Assembly: GCA_937897245.1 (NCBI GenBank)
Contig: CALCBO010000153.1
Span: forward strand, 1 to 9,626
Source: an uncultured Caryophanales bacterium
GTDB lineage: Bacteria > Bacillota_I > Bacilli_A > RF39 > UBA660
Direction of reading: 5' to 3'
Length of the DNA: 9,626 bases
In this document: in pieces, positions 1 to 5,815 of the stretch
Numbering within the stretch: the stretch's first letter is position 1
Layout: the number at the start of each line of letters is the position of its first letter
Position numbers and translations under genes: made by a program
The notes under the pieces: generated by a model
The model's input: only the letters and a program-made list of their open reading frames with translations
What the model was told of the DNA's origin: nothing
Database searches by the model: none

Positions 1-17
1 ATATATATTTAATTATT

Positions 18-56
18 AAACAACATTCTATGTTTTGTTATTGAATGTTGTTTTTT
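18..56 (+). terminator. Intrinsic terminator of an upstream gene
   Basis: An 11-bp perfect inverted repeat (18-28 AAACAACATTC, 43-53 GAATGTTGTTT) encloses a 14-base loop and runs into a T tract ending at 56. It most likely ends a + strand gene lying left of the window. The A-rich left arm means it could also work on the - strand. It isolates the following operon from upstream transcription. Confidence 0.8.
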
Positions 57-113
57 CTTATTAATTATGTGTAATTATATGATGTAAAATATTGTACATT
101 TTATGTAAAGTGA

Positions 114-142
114 TTGATTTGTTTTTGTAAATTGTATACAAT
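114..142 (+). promoter_or_regulatory. Sigma-A-like promoter of the four-gene operon
   Basis: A -35 box TTGATT (114-119) and a -10 box TACAAT (137-142) are separated by exactly 17 bp. The predicted start near 149 gives a leader of about 24 nt, with a GAGGTGA ribosome site at 162-168. Two ATGTAAA words lie just upstream (82-88, 103-109), and an ATGTA-N8-TACAT inverted repeat spans 82-99. Either could be operator material, but in DNA this AT-rich that is weak evidence. Confidence 0.6.
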
Positions 143-172
143 AATTATTGATAATAATAATGAGGTGATTAT

Positions 173-607
173 ATGGGACTTACTCCCGAAGAGATAAGAG
201 AAGAGGCTAGGAGGCAATATCAAGCTAAAATTGATGCTTTAGAAGCTGAATTACATGAATATGAATCTGATTTTGTAATATTACAGGAAGCTGGAGATGA
301 GGTTGCACAATTGTATGCTGCTTGTGATCTTACTTCTTCGGCTGTTTCATCTGTTGGTGTTACTTTGAATGAAATTTATGGATTAGGTACTTCTGATAAA
401 GTTCCTGGGTTTGAAAGATTATTTACTAATTTCGGTGAAGGTATTATGGGTGATGTTAATGAAGTTAATGGAGCTAATAATAATTGTATTAGTGAATTAG
501 AAACTACTGGTTCTCAAATTGATAAAGCTAAAACACAGGTTGCTACAGAAATAAAGAGATTGGTTCGCGATATTAATTTTTATAGTGAATGTTTAGCATC
601 TATTTAA
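173..607 (+). CDS. Small helical protein, possible type VIIb secretion partner (DUF5082/Lap-like)
   Basis: This 144-residue, acidic, soluble protein opens the operon. Residues about 5-38 look like a charged amphipathic helix or coiled coil. The middle (50-90) is less charged and small-residue rich, and residues about 100-142 form a second long helix ending IKRLVRDINFYSECLASI. No signal peptide or membrane segment is seen. Helix-linker-helix proteins of about 100-150 residues at the head of an operon are typical of LXG-associated targeting partners and YwqH-like (DUF5082) proteins of Bacillota type VIIb loci. I infer that relation from shape and position, not from a diagnostic motif; no WXG motif is present. 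The start is fixed by the GAGGTGA site five bases before the ATG. It probably binds and escorts the product of the next gene, 19 bp downstream. It could equally be a family with no secretion role. Confidence 0.5.
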   Translation: MGLTPEEIREEARRQYQAKIDALEAELHEYESDFVILQEAGDEVAQLYAACDLTSSAVSSVGVTLNEIYGLGTSDKVPGFERLFTNFGEGIMGDVNEVNGANNNCISELETTGSQIDKAKTQVATEIKRLVRDINFYSECLASI

Positions 608-626
608 TAAAGAGAGGATTTATAAT

Positions 627-1877
627 ATGAGTGAATTAGAAATTGAAGATTTTAAAAAATTTGTTGCTAATCATAAAGAAATAGAACGTATGCTGGATCG
701 TAGTGCTTATGATTTGTCAGATATAGTAGTTGATGCTAGTTTGTATTCTGAAAAACAAGATGATATAAATGATAAGTTAGGGTCATTAAAAAAAGTAACA
801 GTTAGTTCTAAATTAAGTGGTGGTAAAGATTTAAGTGATAAACTGAGTAATTTAGTTGATAATTATAATGCTTCAGCTGCAAATTTGATTTTTGTTTTAG
901 AGGTTTCAGAGAAAAAAATTATGGCTTATAATAATGGGGAAGATGTTGATGAATCAGTTATGAACATGTTTAATCAAGTAATGAAAGGTGCTGCTGATAC
1001 TAATGTATTCTGGATTGTTAATGAATTGACTTCTAGAAATGAAGCTTTAGCTTCTTTGGGATTTTTGATGGCTTATGGAACAGACTCAAATTATGAAGAT
1101 GCTAATTTTGTTGTTGGTGATACTACTAAAGCTGTTGCAGAAGGTTTATGGCCAGTTCTTTTAGAAGAGAGTAAAAAAAGACCATTTAAACATGCAGCTG
1201 TTGGTGCTGGAGCTGTTATGATACTTACTGGTGCACAAGATGTAGCATTAGATGAAGGTGAAATGGCTGTTCTTGATTATGCTCGTACGGGTTTTGATGT
1301 TGTTGGTGCTGGGGCAAATTATGCTAATTGGGTTTTGGTTTCTTCAGCTGTTGGTGGTGTTCCAGGAATATTGTTGGCTTCTGCATCTACTATGGCAGTT
1401 GCTCCTATGATTGATCAATTTAGAGATAAAGCTGTTGGAGATAATATTATTCATACTTTTACTTATGATGAAGATGGAAAAGAATATGAGGTTCCTAAAA
1501 ATGGTAACGGAAAAGATGGTACTCACGATGTTTTATTTGAAAGATATGCAGAGGCAAATAATGATTCACATACTTTGAATAAACAAACGTATACTGATTA
1601 TAATTATAAATCATTATTATATAGAGATTGGGAGGAATTATTACCAGGTGGTCGATGCGTTTATGGTGATGCTGCTGCTGATCAATTTAATTCTTATTTA
1701 CAAAAAATAAAAGAATCTGATGATCCGTCGATTGTTCAAGAATGTGAAAAACAATTAGAAAGTCGTAGTGTGGAGAATATGATTAATGATACAAATATGC
1801 TTTATAATGTATTGAAACAAGAAGATTTTAATTTACAAGAATATTACGATTATTATCATGGAGGAATGGAAAAATGA
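627..1877 (+). CDS. Putative secreted effector: helical N-terminus, Gly/Ala-rich hydrophobic core, unknown C-terminal domain
   Basis: The 416-residue protein has three visible parts. Residues 1-150 are helical, charged and free of a signal peptide. Residues 188-264 are rich in Gly, Ala and Val, with hydrophobic stretches at about 188-202 and 223-264 (for example SSAVGGVPGILLASASTMAV). Residues 270-416 form a polar domain starting HTFTYDEDGKEYEVP, followed by a Tyr-rich helical end. A helical targeting region, a small-residue hydrophobic linker and a variable C-terminal domain is the plan of LXG and other polymorphic toxins of Bacillota, but a classical LXG signature is not evident and I do not recognise the C-terminal domain. 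The ribosome site GAGAGGA lies nine bases before the ATG. The gene overlaps the next by four bases (ATGA), indicating translational coupling. It could instead be a membrane-inserting structural protein with no toxicity. Confidence 0.5.
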   Translation: MSELEIEDFKKFVANHKEIERMLDRSAYDLSDIVVDASLYSEKQDDINDKLGSLKKVTVSSKLSGGKDLSDKLSNLVDNYNASAANLIFVLEVSEKKIMAYNNGEDVDESVMNMFNQVMKGAADTNVFWIVNELTSRNEALASLGFLMAYGTDSNYEDANFVVGDTTKAVAEGLWPVLLEESKKRPFKHAAVGAGAVMILTGAQDVALDEGEMAVLDYARTGFDVVGAGANYANWVLVSSAVGGVPGILLASASTMAVAPMIDQFRDKAVGDNIIHTFTYDEDGKEYEVPKNGNGKDGTHDVLFERYAEANNDSHTLNKQTYTDYNYKSLLYRDWEELLPGGRCVYGDAAADQFNSYLQKIKESDDPSIVQECEKQLESRSVENMINDTNMLYNVLKQEDFNLQEYYDYYHGGMEK

Positions 1878-2242
1878 GAGATAGAGTAGACGATTATGAA
1901 GAAGCAGTAAAAATTCATTATGAATATACTGAAAGTGAAATAGCTGAACATAATAAAAATGTTCATAAAAAAAGAATATTGTTTTCAGCGGCAGCGATGA
2001 CTGCAGCTTCAGTTGCTTTGGGAATATTTAGTGGACACCCTGTAGAGATGACCTTAACTATGCTTCCATCTGTTGGGTTTGTAACAGGTTTAACTTATTT
2101 GGATTATCATCAATATTTAAAAAATCTTGAATCTATAAAAGATGGTTCATATTTTGAAGGAAAAGATGAATCTGTTATAATAGATAATGCTAATAGATAT
2201 GTTGATTTATATAATGAACATATAGCTGGAAAGGGTAGATAG
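1874..2242 (+). CDS. Small two-TM membrane protein, candidate immunity or accessory protein
   Basis: This 122-residue protein has a charged N-terminus of about 33 residues, a basic patch (HKKR, 31-34), and two adjacent hydrophobic segments at about 34-54 and 57-76 joined by a very short turn (GHP). A polar tail of about 45 residues follows. The positive charges before the first segment predict a hairpin with both ends in the cytoplasm. The start codon overlaps the stop of the preceding gene (ATGA), so the two are translationally coupled and presumably made in proportion. In polymorphic toxin loci, small membrane proteins directly after the effector are often immunity proteins, and that is the inference here. 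It shows no enzyme motif and matches no family I recognise. Confidence 0.55.
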   Translation: MRDRVDDYEEAVKIHYEYTESEIAEHNKNVHKKRILFSAAAMTAASVALGIFSGHPVEMTLTMLPSVGFVTGLTYLDYHQYLKNLESIKDGSYFEGKDESVIIDNANRYVDLYNEHIAGKGR

Positions 2243-2243
2243 A

Positions 2244-2561
2244 ATGTTAGAAGTAGGAGATACAGTACAAATACACGGTAAGGAAGGTGTAGTTTGTTTT
2301 GAAAAATTAGAAGCTGGTGAAAGATATGTATGTGTAGCTTTTGGAGAGAAGCCTATTACATATGAGATATATAAATATAAATATGAAAATGATAAGTTAT
2401 TAGTAAAAAAAATAGATGATTCAGATGAATTAGGTTCTATTATAGGAGAATTCACTAAAGAATCTGTTAGAGATTATGGAATGTTAGAATCATTAAAACC
2501 AGTATCTCAAGCTTTAGATAAATATTATCAAGAACATAAAGAAGAATTAGAAAGTAATTAA
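2244..2561 (+). CDS. Small acidic protein with SH3-like N-terminus, function unknown
   Basis: This 105-residue soluble protein is the last gene of the operon, starting one base after the preceding stop. Its AAAGGG ribosome site (2230-2235) lies inside the end of that gene. Residues 1-55 read as alternating beta strands with a start typical of small SH3/KOW-like barrels (VGDTVQIHGKEGVV, then YVCVAFGEKPITYEIYKYKY). Residues about 60-105 are acidic and helical, ending in a charged HKEELESN tail. No catalytic motif, signal peptide or membrane segment is visible. Its position makes it a second immunity candidate or a chaperone, but a housekeeping protein placed there by chance cannot be excluded. 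Confidence 0.5.
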   Translation: MLEVGDTVQIHGKEGVVCFEKLEAGERYVCVAFGEKPITYEIYKYKYENDKLLVKKIDDSDELGSIIGEFTKESVRDYGMLESLKPVSQALDKYYQEHKEELESN

Positions 2562-2597
2562 TAGAAAAAAGAACTTTGTGTGAAGTTCTTTTTCTAT
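2561..2597. terminator. Bidirectional intrinsic terminator between convergent genes
   Basis: The arms ATAGAAAAAAGAACTT (2561-2576) and AAGTTCTTTTTCTAT (2583-2597) are complementary except for one extra A in the left arm. The GAACTT/AAGTTC core closes on a TGTGTG loop. The A run on the left and T run on the right provide a U tract in either direction. It ends the + strand operon and the - strand phosphoesterase gene, whose TAG stop (2594-2596) lies inside the right arm. Confidence 0.8.
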
Positions 2598-3505
2598 TTG
2601 GTTAATAATATGTCATAGATTTTATCTAACTTATCATTGATGTAGCAACTACTTGCTTTATTATGACCCCCACCACCGAATTGTTCGGCTATTTCTCTTA
2701 CATTACAGTTAGTGATACTTCTAAAAGAAATAGAATTATGATTAAAACAAACCATCATTGCGAATTCATAATCATAATCATTATTATTTAAATACTCAGG
2801 TAAATCATTACGATATTCATAATCTATTATTACTAAGATACCTTTATGATTATTTAGAATTATATCTTTTTTGTACTTTAAATATTCTTGTATATGTTTA
2901 TTAATATCATTTATTTTACTATCTATTAATAATTGTTCAGTAGAATTAATTGAAAATTCTTTTTCTTTTAATTTATTAATCATTAATTCTACATATTTAT
3001 CTCTACCTAAGATATTAAATAAATGAGATAGATTATGAGCTAAATTATTATTCTTAATAGTCCATTCCCAAGTATCTTCTAATCTTGTTAGTTCAGTGTA
3101 GTATTCAATTACTTTGTTTTCTTTAATTAATTTAGAGTTTACTAAATATTCATAAAACAATGAAGTAGCACAAGCTTGACCTTTATCATTATTAATAGTT
3201 ATATTAACAAAACTATAATTATTAGCTCTATTATAGTTAGTTTGATGATGATCTATTACTACTAGTTTATTTATTAATTCTTTATCTTTTTCAATTATAT
3301 CTAGAGTTTCATTCTTAGGAGTTAAGTCAGTTATAAATATATAGTCATATTTATAGATGTTTTTAGATTTTATTTCTTCTAATATTTGTTCATCTAAGTT
3401 ATGTATTTCTGAATAATGGTAATCAGTATTAAAGAATAATTTACTTATTATAATACTTCCCATACCATCTATATCACTTCCATGTGAAAATAATAATACT
3501 TTCAT
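2594..3505 (-). CDS. DHH/DHHA1 family phosphoesterase, NrnB-like (nanoRNase / pApA-type hydrolase)
   Basis: The 303-residue protein carries the full DHH superfamily set. Motif I is SHGSDIDG (7-14), which resembles the SHNDLDG of NrnB more than the NrnA pattern. A metal-binding aspartate follows in FITD (D60), then DHH (85-87), an acidic motif in RLEDTWEW (131-138), and the DHHA1 signature GGGGHNKAS (267-275) that grips the substrate. The family uses manganese to hydrolyse short phosphodiester substrates such as 2-5 nt RNA or linear dinucleotides in the cytoplasm. The ATSLFYEYL and DTWEW segments match my memory of Bacillus NrnB (YngD). That protein is longer, so this one appears to lack the C-terminal extension. 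The start is supported by AAGAGG (3512-3517 on the opposite strand). The gene is monocistronic, between its own promoter and a shared terminator. The family is secure; the exact substrate is not. Confidence 0.9.
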   Translation of the reverse strand: MKVLLFSHGSDIDGMGSIIISKLFFNTDYHYSEIHNLDEQILEEIKSKNIYKYDYIFITDLTPKNETLDIIEKDKELINKLVVIDHHQTNYNRANNYSFVNITINNDKGQACATSLFYEYLVNSKLIKENKVIEYYTELTRLEDTWEWTIKNNNLAHNLSHLFNILGRDKYVELMINKLKEKEFSINSTEQLLIDSKINDINKHIQEYLKYKKDIILNNHKGILVIIDYEYRNDLPEYLNNNDYDYEFAMMVCFNHNSISFRSITNCNVREIAEQFGGGGHNKASSCYINDKLDKIYDILLTK

Positions 3506-3541
3506 TAGTTACCTCTTTTCTTAATAATAATTATTGAAATT

Positions 3542-3570
3542 ATTATATACTTTATAATTTTAATATGCAA
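3542..3570 (-). promoter_or_regulatory. Promoter of the NrnB-like phosphoesterase gene
   Basis: Read on the - strand, a perfect -10 TATAAT (3542-3547) lies 17 bp from a weak -35 TTGCAT (3565-3570). The predicted start near 3535 gives a leader of about 30 nt containing the AAGAGG ribosome site. Confidence 0.6.
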
Positions 3571-3615
3571 ATTATTATTTCATTACTTGTATTTATATGT
3601 TAATAAGATTTTTAA

Positions 3616-3644
3616 TTGAAAAAGAATAATACTTATGCTATTAT
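3616..3644 (+). promoter_or_regulatory. Extended -10 promoter of the 239-residue gene
   Basis: A -35 TTGAAA (3616-3621), a 17-bp spacer ending in TGC (3636-3638) and a -10 TATTAT (3639-3644) form a near-consensus extended -10 promoter. The predicted start, about seven bases after the -10 box, is A3651 or nearby. That is the first base of the AGGAGG ribosome site, so the leader would be only about 14 nt. Confidence 0.7.
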
Positions 3645-3664
3645 CATACTAGGAGGTAAAAATT

Positions 3665-4384
3665 ATGAGTGATAATATTAATACTGCGTTTATTTCACAA
3701 GCTTGTTTAGGAATGGATTATTCTACAGAATATCTCAGTAGGTTAACTGAACTATATAAGCTAAGTCTTATTCTTAAATCAGGAAAAAGTACTGATTTTG
3801 ATAATTATAGGCAATTAATGATTTTAAAATTACAAGAATTTGAACAGTATAAACAACAATTACATGAGCAAATAGAATCTTTTGATAGTAATAGATTAAA
3901 AGAGTATTATTTAGAGTCAATTAAAAATACTAATATGTCTTTAGATGAATCTATAGAATTGGATGAGGATGATTTAAATGCAATTAAAAAAGAATTAATT
4001 AGTTCTACTAATCATACTCTTATTTATAGTTCTGTTCATGGAAAACTTCCTAAAATATGGACTGATGAAATTCAATCTTTGTCAGAAGAAACAAAAGAAC
4101 ATTTATTACAATTGGATGTTGATAAAGAACTACAAACTGTATTTGATTCTGGTGTATATGATATTTATACTAGTTTAACTAATAGAACTAAATCTGATAA
4201 GGAAGTTTACATTGATTTTATCAATATAATTCAAAGAGGGATGACTGGTATTGATTTTTGTGTGAAAGAAATTAGAACTGAAATTGAAAAAATAGAAATA
4301 TCTCTTCTTTCAAAAAATGAATTATCTGATATGATTCAAGAAAATAAAGCTATTGATAATGATGAGGAGCAATTAAAAATATAA
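3665..4384 (+). CDS. Hypothetical acidic helical protein
   Basis: I do not recognise this 239-residue protein. It is soluble and predicted mostly helical, with no signal peptide, membrane segment or catalytic signature. Residues about 44-84 are Gln/Glu/Lys rich (FEQYKQQLHEQIES) and could form a coiled coil. A second long amphipathic helix lies at about 199-216 (VKEIRTEIEKIEISLLSK), and the C-terminal 20 residues are acidic (IDNDEEQ). The start is well fixed by AGGAGG (3651-3656) eight bases before the ATG and by the promoter immediately upstream. It is transcribed alone, divergently from the phosphoesterase and away from the flavoprotein operon, so its neighbours do not hint at a role. No clear terminator follows its stop, so some transcripts may read into the next intergenic region. 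Confidence 0.75.
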   Translation: MSDNINTAFISQACLGMDYSTEYLSRLTELYKLSLILKSGKSTDFDNYRQLMILKLQEFEQYKQQLHEQIESFDSNRLKEYYLESIKNTNMSLDESIELDEDDLNAIKKELISSTNHTLIYSSVHGKLPKIWTDEIQSLSEETKEHLLQLDVDKELQTVFDSGVYDIYTSLTNRTKSDKEVYIDFINIIQRGMTGIDFCVKEIRTEIEKIEISLLSKNELSDMIQENKAIDNDEEQLKI

Positions 4385-4465
4385 ATAAAACTTAATTAGT
4401 TATATGTAAAATAAAGAAATATGTAATTGAATTATAATTAAATAACTATAAGTTATGAATAAAAT

Positions 4466-4492
4466 GTAAAATTTACTTGCATGAAATGTAAA
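4466..4492. promoter_or_regulatory. Possible operator: three GTAAA half-sites around a -35 box
   Basis: GTAAA-A-TTTAC (4466-4476) is a perfect inverted repeat that directly abuts the TTGCAT -35 box (4477-4482). A third half-site, GTAAA (4488-4492), lies on the far side of that box and also pairs as an inverted repeat with TTTAC (4472-4476) across 11 bp. The placement would let a bound dimer block RNA polymerase. The words are short and AT-rich, so chance is a real alternative. Confidence 0.3.
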
Positions 4493-4505
4493 AATATAGT
4501 ATATT
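4477..4505 (+). promoter_or_regulatory. Candidate promoter of a short leader or small RNA
   Basis: TTGCAT (4477-4482) and TATATT (4500-4505) are 17 bp apart. The -35 hexamer is the same as the one proposed for the phosphoesterase gene. The predicted start is about 4512, so transcription from here would meet the terminator at 4543-4569 before reaching the flavoprotein gene. Confidence 0.45.
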
Positions 4506-4511
4506 TATTTC

Positions 4512-4569
4512 GGACTAAAAAAAGTCGTGTCTGTTCGTATGGGAAGGATTGGAATCCTTCTTTTCTTTT
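4512..4569 (+). ncRNA. Candidate small RNA or attenuated leader, about 58 nt
   Basis: Between the promoter at 4477-4505 and the terminator at 4543-4569 lies a transcript-sized segment that is visibly less AT-rich than the surrounding intergenic DNA. Its 5' part can fold in two mutually exclusive ways: GACT (4513-4516) with AGTC (4523-4526), or CGGAC (4511-4515) with GTCTG (4529-4533). It has no start codon with a ribosome site. It may be an independent small RNA or a leader that attenuates the flavoprotein operon. I match it to no known riboswitch class. Confidence 0.35.
4543..4569 (+). terminator. Intrinsic terminator upstream of the flavoprotein operon
   Basis: GAAGGAT (4543-4549), the loop TGGA and ATCCTTC (4554-4560) make a 7-bp hairpin, followed by TTTTCTTTT (4561-4569). 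The downstream gene's -35 box (4549-4554) lies in the loop and at the stem edges, so terminator and promoter share the same DNA. It ends the candidate small RNA and any read-through from the 239-residue gene. Confidence 0.75.
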
Positions 4570-4577
4570 GTTATAAT
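4549..4577 (+). promoter_or_regulatory. Extended -10 promoter of the flavoprotein operon
   Basis: TTGGAA (4549-4554), a 17-bp spacer and a perfect TATAAT (4572-4577) preceded by TGT (4569-4571) form an extended -10 promoter. The predicted start near 4584 falls at the GGAGGG ribosome site (4584-4589), leaving a leader of about 11 nt before the ATG at 4595. Confidence 0.75.
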
Positions 4578-4594
4578 AGTTTTGGAGGGATTAG

Positions 4595-5815
4595 ATGGAT
4601 ATTGTTGTAGTTGGTGGTGGAGCTAGTGGAGTTATTTGTAGTATATTAGCTAAAAGAGATAATAATAGAGTTATTTTATTAGAAAGAAATAATATATTAC
4701 TTAAGAAATTATTAATGACTGGTAATGGACGTTGCAATTATATGAATGAATTATATGGTACTAAGTATTATCATAGTATGGATATAGATTTAGTAGATGA
4801 AATTATTAGTAGTATGAATATAGAATTAATAAGAGATTTTTTTGATAGAATAGGAATTGTTTCAAAGAATAAAAATGGTTATTATTATCCTTATTCTAAT
4901 CAAGCTATTAGTGTTAAGAATGCATTAGTTCATGAATTAGAGAGTGTTGGAGTAGAAGTAGTATTTGATTGTTTAGTAGAAGATATAAATAAGAATAATG
5001 ATAAGTTTATTATTAATACTAATTTGGGAGAATATATTTCTGATAAAGTAGTAATATCTACTGGATCATATAGTTATCCTAAGACTGGTAGTGATGGTAT
5101 GGGTTATTCTTTTTTAGAGAAGTTTGGTCATAGTATAGTTAAACCAGTTCCTGCTCTTGTACAATTAGTTAGTGATTTTAAATATTTAAAAGAATGGGAT
5201 GGAGTAAGAAGTGATGTTAAATTAGAGTTATTTGAAGATGGTAAATTTATTAGTTCAGAAGAAGGAGAAGTACAATTAACTTCTTATGGTTTAAGTGGAA
5301 TATGTACTTTTAATTTAAGTCATGATGTATCTAGAGGATTAATTGATAATAAAGAGTATGAAATACATATTAATTTTGTACCTTTTATTGAGACTTTAGT
5401 AACTCCATGGTTAGATAATTATAGTAAGAAATGTTCTACTAAAAATATAAGTGAATTATTAGAAGGATTTTTAAATTATAAAGTAGTTAATGTCTTATTA
5501 AAAGTATGTGGGATTAATAAAGATGTTTATTACAAAGATTTAGATAAGAATAAGAAGTTTTTATTATGTAAGTATTTAAGAAGTTTTCCTATTAAGATTA
5601 TAGGTACTAAAGATTTTAATCATTCTCAGATTTGTAATGGGGGAGTTAGATTAAATGAGATTATTCTTAATACTTTTGAATCTAAAAAGGTAGATGGTTT
5701 ATATATTACTGGAGAATTACTTGATGTTAATGGTAATTGTGGAGGATATAACTTAAGTATTTGTTGGATAAGTGGAATGCTTGCTGGAGAGAGTTTAGGT
5801 GAGTTAAATGATTAG
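4595..5815 (+). CDS. NAD(P)/FAD-dependent oxidoreductase, HI0933/YhiN/BaiN family
   Basis: This 406-residue protein is about full length for the HI0933-like flavoproteins. The N-terminal dinucleotide-binding motif GGGASG (7-12) ends its strand-helix-strand at E30, which should hold the FAD ribose. The family signature TGNGRCN is at 42-48, and STGSYSYPKTGSDGMGY is at 155-171. The C-terminal FAD-binding signature GLYITGELLDVNGNCGGYNL (368-387) is intact. These are cytoplasmic flavoproteins. One member, BaiN, has been linked to bile-acid dehydroxylation in a gut clostridium, but most members have no proven substrate, so none is assigned here. The start follows GGAGGG and an extended -10 promoter. 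The last eight bases overlap the next gene, another FAD enzyme, so the two are translationally coupled and likely act in related chemistry. Confidence 0.93.
   Translation: MDIVVVGGGASGVICSILAKRDNNRVILLERNNILLKKLLMTGNGRCNYMNELYGTKYYHSMDIDLVDEIISSMNIELIRDFFDRIGIVSKNKNGYYYPYSNQAISVKNALVHELESVGVEVVFDCLVEDINKNNDKFIINTNLGEYISDKVVISTGSYSYPKTGSDGMGYSFLEKFGHSIVKPVPALVQLVSDFKYLKEWDGVRSDVKLELFEDGKFISSEEGEVQLTSYGLSGICTFNLSHDVSRGLIDNKEYEIHINFVPFIETLVTPWLDNYSKKCSTKNISELLEGFLNYKVVNVLLKVCGINKDVYYKDLDKNKKFLLCKYLRSFPIKIIGTKDFNHSQICNGGVRLNEIILNTFESKKVDGLYITGELLDVNGNCGGYNLSICWISGMLAGESLGELND

Noticed and set aside
173..607. WXG100 protein
   Set aside because: The protein lacks a Trp-x-Gly motif (it has no tryptophan) and is longer than the usual length of about 100 residues, so only a looser secretion-partner resemblance is claimed.
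1344..1526. 60-codon open frame on the - strand inside the 416-residue gene
   Set aside because: It is antisense to a well-supported gene with its own ribosome site and has biased low-complexity composition; it is a shadow.
627..1877. Mycoplasma-type code with TGA read as tryptophan
   Set aside because: The only gene ending in TGA would gain just four residues before TAG, so that stop is not decisive. However, no long frame contains internal TGA and tryptophan is TGG throughout, which argues for the standard bacterial code.
2207..2455. 82-codon open frame on the - strand
   Set aside because: It covers two well-supported + strand genes and is rich in Ser/Ile/Leu, as expected from antisense AT-rich coding DNA.
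4385..4460. Terminator for the 239-residue gene
   Set aside because: The short inverted repeats here (for example ATAACT-ATA-AGTTAT near 4442-4456) are AT-only or nearly so and have no T tract after them.
4505..4545. A named riboswitch (preQ1, ZTP, fluoride and guanidine classes considered)
   Set aside because: The segment is too short or lacks the conserved core bases of these classes as I know them, so only an unnamed candidate RNA is reported.
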